Shown here one piece after another: positions 32,480 to 42,958 of a stretch of 64,000 bases of DNA (position 1 is its first letter; the number at the start of each line of letters is the position of its first letter). Both the position numbers and the translations under genes were made by a program. This DNA comes from Meandrina meandrites (lineage: Eukaryota > Cnidaria > Anthozoa > Scleractinia > Meandrinidae): NCBI GenBank assembly GCA_963693305.1, contig OY855903.1, forward strand, positions 35,575,251 to 35,639,250, read 5' to 3'. The notes under the pieces were generated by a model. It had not been told where the DNA came from. It saw only the letters and a list, made by a program, of their open reading frames with translations, and ran no database searches.

Positions 32480-35400
32480 TAAAAAAATAAAGATACGCAG
32501 AACACGTTTCATTTATTCGTACAACATTTTAAACATACATAAATTTTCGAAATTAAATACAACTGGGTAAGGGTGATAGGCACTTTAAGAACGTTTGCGA
32601 AAATACATGTAAATTTGGCAGGGTTTTCTTTACTTTCGAGGAGTAGATGTGATATCTGCCAATTAGAAGTGCATGATGTAAAAGTGTATCTTCAGTATCA
32701 TTGACTAATCCCAGGCAGGTAGGTAGGGTCAAGGAGAAGTCTTGCGGTTTAACCTGATGCTGTATCACCCAGTATTGTACGTTTTGCCAAAACTTTTGAA
32801 CAAATTCACATTCCCAGAAGAGGTGGATCAGGGTTTCTGTGTCTCGTTCACAGAAGGTACAGGAGTCCATTAGAGAAACACCTATTTTATAAAGGAAGTT
32901 GTTCGTAGCAATTCTTCTGTGTAGGAGTTTGAATTGGAAGGTTTGAAGTTTAGTTTCTTTGGTGCAAAAAAAGGGCGGAATATACGATTTATCCCATTCT
33001 ATCAAGCTTTGGTAATTTTCACAGTCTGTTATCCATTTTCTCTGGCTTTTAGTAGGTGTTGAAGTGATTCTTTTAATGATTAATTGGTAAGCTTCTTTAC
33101 AAATGTTTGAAGACGATGTTAGCTTTTGACCACAAGTTGGCTGATTTGTGGAATTCATCGTAACTTGATCCTGAAGAGGCTTTTTCAATTTTGTCAGGGC
33201 GGACACAACACCGTAGTACGTTAGAAAGGTGGTCTTAACTTTATAGCGAGATTTAAAACCGTTATACTTTAAAAACTCAGATTTATGATCTAAAAAGTCT
33301 TTGACTTGATTAACACCCGCACGGGACCAATTTCGGTAGAAGATGGGTTGGTTTGCAATCCTTATAATAGAATTGTACCAAATCGGCGAATTTCCACTGT
33401 GTGTTGGGTTTTCTTCATAATTTAGGTTTGACCAACTTTCGATTACCTCTTTAGTAAAAGTATCTTGAATATTTAAACCGGCTACATCAGCTTGGTTTAA
33501 GTTACCAGTCAGAAGTAATTTGCCGTCATGTTTCTTAATAAAATAGTCAAAAAAAAGTTTCCATTTTGCATGGTTGCTGTCATCGAGGTACTTCTGTACC
33601 CATTTGGTTTTCAAAGCACAATTGAAGGATTGGATAGCTAACATTTTTAGTCCACCGTCTTTGTATTCGTTTAACATCACACTCCTTTTAATTTTATCCC
33701 CTTTACCATCCCAAAGAAAATTATACAAAATTTGATGAATTTCTTTTAGATATGGTTGCGAGGAGGGTAAAGGCGACAAGACATAGACAAGCTGAAATGC
33801 AGCTAAACTTTTTATGACAGTTATTTTACCTATCAATGTTAATCTTCTTAACTGCCAACAACTGAGGATTTTAGAGATTTTTTCCTTTTTTTCCTGGTAA
33901 TTTAGCGTGGCAGCTTCTTCTTCAATGGTCGAAAACCATACTCCCAGAGATTTAAGCTTCGGATAAGTCCAATGGGTATTTTGTTTTATTGCTAGCTTAT
34001 CCGTTCGGTTTTTAAAAGACCCGATCCAGAGAGCCTCTGTTTTCTCAAGATTAACTTTCAGGCCTGACAATTTGGCAAAAATATCGAGTAGCAAAAAGGA
34101 TCTTTCTAACGAGGGCTTTGTGCCGTCCAAAATGAGCGTAGTATCATCGGCATATTGGCTGACTTTACACTCCTTCTCCGAAATTTGAATGCCATGGATT
34201 AGTTTATCTCGTCTTATTGCCGCCCCCAGAATTTCAGCACACAAGATAAAAAGATACGGGGACAGGGGACAGCCTGGACGTACGCCTCTACTTAAACTAA
34301 AGAAATCCGATGTCCAACCGTTGTTTTGTATGCTGCTACTGATGTCAGTATAAAAGAGTTTTATCCAAGAAATAAGAGAATTCCCAAAGTTATAATATTT
34401 CAGAGATTTTTCAATGAAGGTCCATTCAAGGGTGTCAAATGCTTTTTCGAAATCGATAAAGAGAAGAAGTCCCGGAAGTTTTTCGATATCTGTATAGCTT
34501 ATGATACTGTTTAGCAGCATTATATTTTCGCCAATAAACCCATTTTATAAAAAGCCTGTTTGATCGCTATTTATCACTGAAGGCAAGACTTTTTTTATTC
34601 TACAAGCGATTGCTTTGGCAGCGATTTTGTAATCACAGTTCAGAAGCGAGATAGGTCTCCAGTCCTTAATATAGCACAGAGATTTATCTTGTTTTGGAAT
34701 TGAAGTTATTAATCCTCGCCGCTGTGATATAGAAAGGAGGCCTTTTGTATAGGAGGCGTTAATAGAGACGAGGAAAAAGGACTTGATTTCATTCCAAAAG
34801 ACTTTATAGAATTCAGCCGGAATTCCATCCGTCCCAGGGGTCTTGTTTGATTCCATAGTTTTTAGACTTTCTAAACATTCTGCAGCCCTTAGCAAGCCTT
34901 CGCAAAGTTGTCTTTCGTCGTCATTTATTTTACATTGATTGTTTTGTTGGAAAAATAGGTCTTCACCAATAAAATTCTGTGGAGAGGTGTTGTTTGAAGT
35001 GTAGAGTGTCTGGTAAAAGCGTCTCGCTTCATTTAGAACTTCTTGATCTGTATTTAGGACGGTGTTATCATCGATTTTTAAATTTCGTATTGTTTTACTA
35101 TTGAAATGCCTTTTTTCCAACCCAAAGAAATATTTTGTATTTTTCTCCCCTTCATTATACCAACATGTTTTGGACCATATAATAGAGCCTTGGGTTTTGT
35201 AGCTGATCACTTGCTCTAGGCTTTGTTTCTTAATCTCCAATTTCTCACGGGTTTCACACTTCTCGTCATCAGTAATGTTATCATCGAGCTTTTGTTCAAG
35301 CTTTAAAATTTCGGTCTCCAGGGTTTTCTCAGTTTGTTTTTGTTTTGCCTTTTGCTGTTTTGCATATTTAATTGAGTTTGCTCTGATTTGCATTTTCATC

Positions 35401-36290
35401 ACATCCCATAAAAGTATTGCGTCTACTGTCTTGTCCTCTTTGTATTCATTGGACACCTCATTTATGGTTTCTTTGATGAGGTTAATGTATTCAAGATCCT
35501 TTAAAAAGTGGCTATTCAACTTCCAGAAACCTGGCCCTCTGGGGTTTGTGTTAGTGGAAAGGGATAAGGTGATTAGAGAATGATCGGTTTTAAATCCCGG
35601 TAGAATATTCGCCTCAAGTGCATCAGTCGATAAACTAGAGCTGATTAAAAAAAAGTCTAATCAACAGTGGATTTCTGGCTTATTTCTTCTCCACGTAAAA
35701 CGTTGTTCATTCGGGTGTAGATCACGCCAAATGTCAGTCAGACCCATATTTTCTTTGAACATTTCGATTTCTTCTAGTGATTTAGAGTGAGTGGTATGGT
35801 TCCCTCCCTTCTTATCCTTTGATATGTTTTGTACAAGGTTAAAGTCTCCTCCTAACACTATGTGTTCGCATTCCAAGGTGGATAAAATGTTAAAGACGTT
35901 TTTAAAGAAATCACGATCATCATTATTAGGCGCATAGATATTCTGTAGGGTAATAATTTTGTCTTGTGTTTTAATGTCGACTGTGATGAATCTTGCCTCA
36001 GGATCTTAATAGTATTTCAGTATCTCAAAAGCAAAGTTGTTATTAAACAGGATGCAAACTCCTGCTCTAGAGCTTGAAAGGCTGCTGAACAGACCAAAAT
36101 GTTTCCGTTTCTTTTGAACTGTTAACTTCTTGCAGAAAGTAAATGCAATATTTTTTGTTTTTTAGCCAGTTAAAAGTTTGTCTTCTCTTCACTTCATTAG
36201 ATAATCCCCTAACATTCAAGGAACATACTTCTAAATTATCTACTTTGGAGATATTCAACGAATTTATAGACATACTTCAAAATATATTGT
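32480..36290 (-). mobile_element. Nearly full-length LINE (APE endonuclease + RT), L1/Tx1-like
   Basis: On the minus strand the element runs from an apurinic-type endonuclease (NLEVCSLNVRGLSNEVKRRQ; HIVLGGDFNLVQN) through a complete reverse transcriptase to a C-terminal zinc-knuckle region, with an AATAAA-like signal and A-rich end near 32480-32510. The length of about 3.8 kb fits one long ORF. No long target-site duplication was resolved. The clade name is inferred from the domain order and the zf-RVT tail. Confidence 0.8.
32553..36273 (-). pseudogene. LINE ORF2-type protein: endonuclease, reverse transcriptase, zinc finger
   Basis: The endonuclease begins MSINSLNISKVDNLEVCSLN at 36273 and is broken by a frame change near 36067, a stop at about 36006 and another near 35660. 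The reverse transcriptase starts in the 35519 frame and contains PGTDGIPAEFYKVFW, LLNCDYKIAAKAIACRIK, FIDFEKAFDTLEW, GVRPGCPLSPYLFIL and the catalytic SQYADDTTLIL. A TAA at 34545-34547 replaces the lysine of the conserved TGF-x-K-x-x-IGEN motif, splitting it in the same frame. The C-terminal CTFCERDTETLIHLFWECEF is the RT-associated zinc knuckle. Only point lesions are seen, so the copy is fairly young. Confidence 0.85.
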
Positions 36291-36827
36291 AGACAGACTG
36301 GGAGTGCAGCATCATAGCATAAGAAATACCAACAAATATCAACATAACTTAGCGACACAAAAGGTAAACAAAAATTAACGCTAGGTAAAATTTTGTACTT
36401 AGGGCACATAAGATATATTTGTATTTATCAGCAATAAGTTTCAATTGGCAATAGGTTGGCTTTAGTTTATAATAAGGGGTTAATAACTTAGTTGTATAGC
36501 ATATGGGTAGCAATTTACTAATAAGAGCAAAGGATATTAATTACTCGTCCACTGAAACAGCTGCCTTCTCCAGCAGAAATCCAAATATGCACTTACGTTT
36601 ATGTTCACTTATGATTTATGTTCAACAAATATGGAGAGCAATAGAGACCTTATGCAATGACGACGTCGCCGGGAGTCTAATGGAGCCGTCGACGTTCTGA
36701 TCGCCGGCGTCGCATTTCGCGATACTTACGCAAGCAGTCATGCGTACGCCGCAGAGGCGGGAGTTTCAAGTTGGCGGGAGTTTGTAGTCACCATATTCAC
36801 AGCTCTTGTAACTGATTCGCATCGAAG

Positions 36828-37904
36828 ATGGCAAAGCTACGAGATACCAGAGACTGTCTTTTGTTAAGTCTTGATCAAAACATCATAGACGATGAAGAAT
36901 TCATTCTCCTTTATGAATTGAATTCTTCGAAAAACCCGGATTTCCCGTACTGGAAGTATGAGCCGTTTGACTTGGATTGTTTATCCGACGAAGAATGCAA
37001 AGCTGAATTTCGTTTTTGGAAAAACGATATTTATCTGCTGAAAGAAGTCATGCAATTACCTGATGAGATAATCTGCTATAACAGATTGGTTGTTAGTGGG
37101 GTCGAGGCACTTTGTATTTTGTTAAAACGAATTGCCTACCCTATTAGATACAGTGATATGTGCCCAAGACTTGCTAGACCTGTTCCACAGCTTAGTATGA
37201 TTACATCAGAAGTGATGAATTTGGTGTACAACCATCACAGCTACCGCCTGACAAGCATGCAGCAGGACTGGCTTTCTCCTGCGAGTCTTCAGAACTATGC
37301 TGATGCGATTCATAATGCTGGGGCTCCCTACACCAACTGCTGGGGTTTTGTTGATGGAACAGTCAGGCCAGTTTGTAGACCTGGGACTTTACAAAGGATT
37401 TTATATAATGGGCACAAAAGAGTGCATGCAATAAAGTTTCAGTCAGTGGTTGCTCCAAATGGCCTGATAGCAAACTTGTTTGGTCCTGTTGAAGGGCGTT
37501 GCCATGATAGTGGTATGCTTCGTGATTCAAATCTCCTAACACAGTTACAGCTTTATTCTCATTCACCTCATGGAGACCCATTGTGTATTTATGGAGATCT
37601 GGGATATCCCTTGCTGCCACAACTACAAGCACCCTTTAGGGGATTGCACCTAACTCCACTTCAGCAGAATTTTAATACATCAATGAGTCAAGTTAGAACC
37701 AGCGTGGAATGGGTCTTCGGGGACATTATCAATTACTTTAGTTTTCTTGATTTTAAGAAAAACTTAAAAATTGGATTAAGTGCAGTGGGTAAAATGTACA
37801 TTGTTTGTGCCCTTTTAACTAATGCTCGCACATGTTTATATTCTTCGACCACTGGCAGTTATTTCAACTTAGACCCTCCCTCATTACAAGATTATTTTTC
37901 ATAA
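36828..37904 (+). CDS. PIF/Harbinger transposase (HARBI1-like, DDE_Tnp_4), intact
   Basis: A single 358-codon exon starts at an ATG in the context AAGATGGC. The catalytic core shows CWGFVDGTVRPVCRP (first D about residue 175), CIYGDLGYPLLPQL (second D about 256) and RTSVEWVFGDIINYF (E about 293). The intervening HKRVHAIKFQSVVAPNGLIA and GRCHDSGMLRDS are typical of the family. In known elements this protein works with a Myb-like partner, which is present 1.1 kb downstream on the opposite strand. There is no stop or frameshift, and length is normal, so it could be functional. Confidence 0.9.
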   Translation: MAKLRDTRDCLLLSLDQNIIDDEEFILLYELNSSKNPDFPYWKYEPFDLDCLSDEECKAEFRFWKNDIYLLKEVMQLPDEIICYNRLVVSGVEALCILLKRIAYPIRYSDMCPRLARPVPQLSMITSEVMNLVYNHHSYRLTSMQQDWLSPASLQNYADAIHNAGAPYTNCWGFVDGTVRPVCRPGTLQRILYNGHKRVHAIKFQSVVAPNGLIANLFGPVEGRCHDSGMLRDSNLLTQLQLYSHSPHGDPLCIYGDLGYPLLPQLQAPFRGLHLTPLQQNFNTSMSQVRTSVEWVFGDIINYFSFLDFKKNLKIGLSAVGKMYIVCALLTNARTCLYSSTTGSYFNLDPPSLQDYFS

Positions 37905-39051
37905 TGAAAATGTAAGTCATATAGCCAGGCTAGCCTAATTGATCCTTTCAAGCTGCAATACAGGTTTCAATACTTTAAGGCAAATTGAGACAATTACAAA
38001 TCATTTAAGTTGGTACTTATATTTACTTGTCCAGTTAAACCTGTAGCAATTACCTATAATTGACTGTTACCTATATATAACACACAAAAAATCTTGTAAA
38101 CAACTGTAAGTAACAACTGTAAGTCAGATGGCCTGACATTAGTTTTGTGAGCTTAGTACTTAAGCCAGTCAGTGCATGTATATGCTAAATGAAAGGCAAC
38201 GAGTCAAACCCTGTATAGAGTTTCAGCTTGTATATTTCGAACTAGCTCTGGATTTTGGTTATATTTTAAATTATTCAAAAAATCATAAGTTAATGTTACA
38301 TTTTAAACATCCTTCACTCTTGATATCATTTTATTTAGCAGATAAAAAAATATTTTGCAGTATTTTACTAGATTGCAGTTCCAAAACAGACAAACTACAA
38401 GTCACAGTGGCTGTGTGGTTTTTGGTGAAAGTATGTCATTATACAGAAAAAGTTAAAATAATGGTACAAATTTTGACATTTTGTTCTGAGACAAAAACAA
38501 ACTATCGTATAACCTTTGCAAACTTCATGTATTACAGAAATAAAAGTTGCAGAAGTCCTCTCATGTATGGTAGCTGTGCACATGTTTTGTCAAGGGTTGC
38601 ACTATCTTGACTAAATTGCAGTCATGGGATTACAAAATTGCCTGTTGGGGGGTGAGTGATTTCTACAGATCACAAAAACCATAGCCTTGAAAATTGTAAA
38701 ATAAATTAAAAATTTCTGAAATCTTCAACCCCCCTCAAACACAAACTTGAATTGACATGGCTTATTGTCACTGCTAAAAATATAATTTTATTGATGAATC
38801 CTTCCTTACAAAGTTCTTGTAAACAATTACTTAAAGTAGCAACACACATCAAAAAATCAAATTCTGATAAATGCTTATAACAACAACACTGCTTACAAAA
38901 GAGTGATAAGCATTGACTCTGGTTAACAACAACTACATTAGTTTAAGTTATAAAGTACATCAAAGTTTCCATAACTCAAGCCTTGCCCTAAAAGGTAGGC
39001 TTCAAAATGAACAGGTTACATGAAACATTTCAAAATACCTAAGCCAGGAAC
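37905..39051. other. Intergenic part of the Harbinger element
   Basis: AT-rich and non-coding as far as I can tell. An open frame at 38176-38610 has no recognisable motif and low-complexity composition, so I do not call it a gene. Confidence 0.5.
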
Positions 39052-40131
39052 TTAGTTCTTAGACATCTTCTCCAGCAGAGTAAATAAAAGTTGTGACTGT
39101 TGCTGCTGCATTTGTTGTTGCTGTTGTGCTTCTTTCATCTGCATCTGCTGGTATTGCTGTTGTTGTTGCATCAGCTGCTGCTGTAAGCTAAGCTGCTGTG
39201 TTTGAAAATGCTCAAACATTTTCTCCATATTCTGAGAGGTTGAATTTTGCTTCCGAATGGCTTCAAGCTGCATTTCCATGTCTTGCCGTTTAAGCTGCAT
39301 CTCTTCCTTCCTCAATTCGAATTCTTTTTCTGCTTTGGTTTGCAGGTACATCATGGTTTCAGTTCCACTTTTTTGTGGCTTTTTCTTTGAGGTCAAGCAA
39401 TCATCTTTTTCTTCCCCATGCCGTTTTTGCGTTTCTCCCAGGGATTCCAATGCTTTCTGGCGAACTTCCTCTGACTTTTTTCGATCAAGTAATTCCTTGC
39501 CCTGCTTTTCTTTTGTTTCTTTATCATGGCTGCTTAAAGCCTCCTCTGTTTCCTCGAGTATGTTTTCAAGGAGTTTATCTAGTTCGGTCTCATCTGTAGT
39601 CGAGCCGCTCTCACTCTCTTGTGCTCTCATCTTATTCTTGTGCTTATCTAACAGCAATCTGTATCTATCTCTCACCGATTTCTGATTCACTGTGAAAGGT
39701 ATTTCTTCGACAGCACATAAATCATTGGCAATACTAGTCCAAGCATTTCCACTGTGAGTACTCCCCGATTTAAACTGGTAAGGTTTGATGAATAAAATTT
39801 CGCGACAAAGATACACATCGTGCATCTCGGACCACTTCATCGCACCACTACAAAAGAACACAAAAAGATGTTGATAGCATGTACTCTTGTTTTACTGGTG
39901 CCCAAGAGAACCGATACAAAAGACAAAATAATATAGTCAGCTTCCTTTACAAGGCAGACTTACAACTCAACATTCACTGTAAATACATACATGTTTATGG
40001 TCAAATGACGGGAATTTTTGCGAAGTTCCACTTGAGAAATCCTTAATTACTCAAAAAGCATTATGCCATCAGAAAGCTCACCTTTTCTTAGCAGTTTGAG
40101 CGTCTTTTCCTTGCTTGCCTTCGGCTGCCAT
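39052..40131 (-). CDS. Myb/SANT-like partner protein of the Harbinger element, 2 exons
   Basis: Exon 1 is 40131-40082 (ATG GCA GCC start) and exon 2 is 39847-39052. GT-AG borders and phase 2 join to 281 residues. After a short basic leader, MKWSEMHDVYLCREILF and NAWTSIANDLC form a Myb/SANT-like helix region that binds element ends in related systems. A DRYRLLLDKHK helix, an acidic stretch and a long coiled coil rich in K/E follow, with a C-terminal glutamine-rich run near residues 235-270. Convergent with the transposase gene. The frame is intact. The poly-Q part is encoded by mixed CAG/CAA codons, not a pure microsatellite. Confidence 0.8.
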
Positions 40132-40213
40132 GTTTTCCTCTGCGACGACTTCAAACCCGCCAGTTTCGCGAAGGCGTGTGTTGGCGACGTCTTAGAATAA
40201 TTAGGTAAAATAT

Positions 40214-40281
40214 GCACCAGAGCCACCAGAGCCACCAGAGCCACCAGAGCCACCTTAAATTTTTAAAAATTTAAGGTGGCT
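40214..40281. repeat. 9-bp GCCACCAGA repeats ending in a 34-bp perfect palindrome
   Basis: Four copies of GCCACCAGA lead into AGCCACCTTAAATTTTT and its exact complement (palindrome 40248-40281). It looks like two TTAA-type MITE ends meeting head to head. Confidence 0.65.
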
Positions 40282-40595
40282 TTGAAACCGCTTCGTAGAA
40301 ATTTTTTTAACTTTGCAGAAAGTTGTATCTTAACATGCTAATCAATGTTCAATAATAAAAATTGGGGGTCATCGAGCTCGTTTTTGAGTTATAAGCACTT
40401 AAAGCTAAAATTAAGGGTGTTTTTAACAGGTTATCCTGTTACTATGGTAACCAGAACATATTCACCAATCATTGGGCATTTATTTGATACCATTATTGTA
40501 GCATCAACTGATGAAGATTTCTAGTACAGACCCGTCAAAAGTGTAAGAGCTGAAAAATGCTTGAAAATGCTGGAAACTGATACCAGCCACCTTAA
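40271..40595. mobile_element. TTAA-flanked MITE, about 320 bp
   Basis: Ends read TTAAGGTGGCT at 40271 and AGCCACCTTAA at 40595. The interior is non-coding and includes GTTACTATGGTAAC. A TTAA border suggests piggyBac- or Kolobok-type mobilisation, which is inference from the border only. Confidence 0.55.
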
Positions 40596-40599
40596 GGGT

Positions 40600-40635
40600 G
40601 GATAACACTATCCACCAGGCCCCAGTTGTTCAAAG

Positions 40636-40672
<37 letters not shown>

Positions 40673-40730
40673 GTGGATAGTAATCACTATCCAGTGGATA
40701 GTCTAGTTTGTTTTCCCAACACTTATCCGC

Positions 40731-40766
<36 letters not shown>

Positions 40767-40860
40767 TCTTTGAACAACTGGGGCCAGATAAATCTATATC
40801 CAGTGGATAAATGTTTGACAACAAACCCTAGTCTGCTATCCACTGGATAGTACAGAGCTT
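40600..40860. mobile_element. Palindromic MITE (40619-40785) nested in a relative
   Basis: The inner 167 bp starts GGCCCCAGTTGTTCAAAG and ends with its near-exact complement. Nearly the whole element is an inverted repeat built of GGATAA / TTATCC and ATCCAGTGGAT units. Flanks (GGTGGATAACACTATCCACC on the left, ATCCAGTGGATAA on the right) are parts of another copy of the same family, so it inserted into itself. CCAG occurs at both junctions as a possible duplication. A half copy also lies at 57656-57706. 40870-41400 has no feature. Confidence 0.65.
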
Positions 40861-41410
40861 AAGCAACCAGTTGAACGTCAGTGTGCAAGTGCGACCATGA
40901 AATCTCGTCATGTTCTTGTCGAAGATGCCAGAAGGACAAGTTTCACATAATCGTCAACTTGACAGACTTCCAGAGTTTTAACTAGCAGATGGTACAGATT
41001 TATTGTAATTTTCACACAGTTTACAACCAGTTCCCATATTCTCTTGCTTTGGGTTTTTTATAATCCTTTGTTTAGTTTGATGAACAAAACCAACTTTTTT
41101 GAGCATTGCCTTTCTTCCACCACAGTCACTTGACAACTATCAAAACAAGCCAAATGGCAGCAGTTTGTTTAGGAAATTTAATAAATGAAAGAAAATACTT
41201 AAAATGTCAGAATAATGGAAAGGGACTTGCAGATTAAACCTCTGTTAAAAGCAGTTAGAGATTCAATCAGATTGTTTGTTTACATTACTTCAAGTCAAAT
41301 AAGGAAATAGAAAAATATATCAACCTGAATTATTTTGAAATTTAGGCAAACATGGTACAAAACTAGGTTTGTTTAAATGAGACATACGTCGGAAATTTCA
41401 GTGTGAAATA

Positions 41411-41411
41411 T

Positions 41412-41509
<98 letters not shown>
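41411..41509. repeat. (ATA)n microsatellite, about 33 units
   Basis: A pure trinucleotide run at the 3' end of the LINE fragment on the minus strand. It is likely polymorphic in length. The open frame through it (poly-N) is not a protein. Confidence 0.9.
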
Positions 41510-41510
<1 letters not shown>

Positions 41511-42180
41511 GATACTTTAACAGGGAGCCCACATCACAAAAAGGTGGTTTTCAGTGGGGCCCTGCTTAAAATAAGTAACAAATACGATAAAATGATTTAA
41601 AAGTGAAAGTTAAAAACAGAGGATGTAAAAAGTTAAATTTAAAAAATGAGTATAAGAAATTTAAAAAACTTATTAAATACTTCTAATAAGTCTTTTAAAA
41701 GTTAAAATGTCAAAAGTGCTTTTTGCTTTGTTGGGTAAAATGTTCCATTCTTGAGCAGCTTGATTAATAAATCGGTTCTGGCCCCAGGAGCGACATGACT
41801 TGGGTCTACAAATGTCATTTCTTCCACGAGTATTATAATTATGAATGTCTTTAAAGCTATAAAGATTAAAATCCCAGTCAATCAAGCCATTCAAGGCCTT
41901 AAAAAACAATATTAATCTATGAAGTCTTCTTCTTTCCGTTAAATTATCCCAGCCAAGCTGATGGAGCGCCTCAGTAGCAGATGAATGCCTTGGCATATCA
42001 AGAACGAATTTGGCAGCTAAATTTTGCAGAACTTGGACTTTCTTCATGAGAGTCAAATTAGCTTTGTCTCCCCATGTGACATCCGCATAGTCTAACAGAG
42101 GTATTATAGTTGATTTAACCAAAAGTTCTCTGATATCTCTTGGAAGAAAAAACTTAATTCTTCGTAGTAATCCCAACCTT
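41411..42180 (-). mobile_element. 5'-truncated LINE: RT C-terminus with trinucleotide tail
   Basis: The minus-strand frame at 42176-41673 reads FLPRDIRELLVKSTIIPLL, YADVTWGD, KKVQVLQNLAAKFVLDMP and NYNTRGRNDICRPKS, ending NKAKSTFDILTFKRLI. This is the C-terminal end of jockey/CR1/L2-type reverse transcriptases. After the stop, a short 3' UTR leads into about 98 bp of TTA repeats (41411-41509 on the plus strand as ATA), which I take to be the microsatellite-like 3' tail. No catalytic block is present, so it is an inactive truncation. Confidence 0.8.
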
Positions 42181-42452
42181 CTTCATGATCTTTGAATGCA
42201 GATGTATGTCAAACAAAAAAACAAAATAGAGGACTGTTCAAATGTTTATGTAACAAAAACTGAGTATCTTACCTTCGATCTTTCCCCACAAAATTTGATA
42301 TAGTGTGTCAGTAAAATTTATTAAATGGCTAAAAGCTGACTCGTTGATTTGTAGCACTAAATATTCTTAACCTTTTAACTCTGTATACTTTGGCAAAAAT
42401 CCAAATTTTGTGTGGAACAGTGGCCACAATCTTGTAATGTGCCAAGAGGTGC

Positions 42453-42677
42453 GTGTTGTTGAGCCTTTCTGAATTAAGATCAGAAGCCCCAATGGAAAGC
42501 TCAGAGCTTGATTGTGCTTTAGAAAAAAATCTGGAAAAGGAGAAAGCTCCCAAAGATAAGGCAGTAGCCGAGGATATGCGAAAACAAGCCCTGGAACGTA
42601 TGGGTCAACTGCCAAAAGAAAGAAGGGGCATTATTACGCCTGGGCTTTCGGTGTCCCAGCATGGGTTGCCTGTGTAG
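42453..42677 (+). pseudogene. Fragment resembling the coiled-coil part of a Harbinger Myb-like protein
   Basis: SSELDCALEKNLEKEKAP and DMRKQALERMGQLPKERR resemble the region ELDKLLENILEE ... RQKALESLGETQKR in the Myb-like protein encoded at 39052-40131. No DNA-binding part is seen upstream. It ends at the start of the BEL/Pao region. The link is by eye only. Confidence 0.35.
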
Positions 42678-42958
42678 CACATTTTAGGTCGCGCATGTGT
42701 GCTGCCAGGGTTCTCGAACGGTGACCACGAGGGCCACCGAGTTATTACCTCAGGTTAGCTCAGAAATAGCTCAAGTTTTGTGATTTTAGTCGAGTTTTCA
42801 GTCTTTTGAGCCTCTATCCTGTGAGTTTGTCTCATGGATCCTCGTGTTAAAGATTAAAGTTGTTGTTACGATGGACTCATCGATGGTTATGTCATTGGTT
42901 AAGTCACTGTTCGCCACAGTAAAAACTCAAACCTCATGGATGGCTTCTCGACGGATTC

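Larger units (their letters stand above)
36662..40191. mobile_element. PIF/Harbinger element with two genes
   Basis: A transposase gene (+) and a Myb-like gene (-) converge on 37905-39051, the standard two-gene layout of autonomous PIF/Harbinger elements. GACGTCGCC at 36662-36670 and its complement at 40183-40191 may mark the ends, but longer terminal repeats and the expected 3-bp target duplication were not convincingly seen, so boundaries are approximate. The space between the genes has no further gene. Confidence 0.6.

Noticed and set aside
34530..34560. Small insertion in the LINE reverse transcriptase
   Set aside because: On comparison with the family motif TGF-x-K-x-x-IGEN the length is normal; only the lysine codon changed to a stop.
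38176..38610. 144-codon open frame between the Harbinger genes
   Set aside because: Low-complexity hydrophobic/aromatic translation, no splice or start context, and no counterpart expected in Harbinger elements.
41403..41600. Open frame with a long asparagine run
   Set aside because: Produced by the ATA microsatellite; not a protein.
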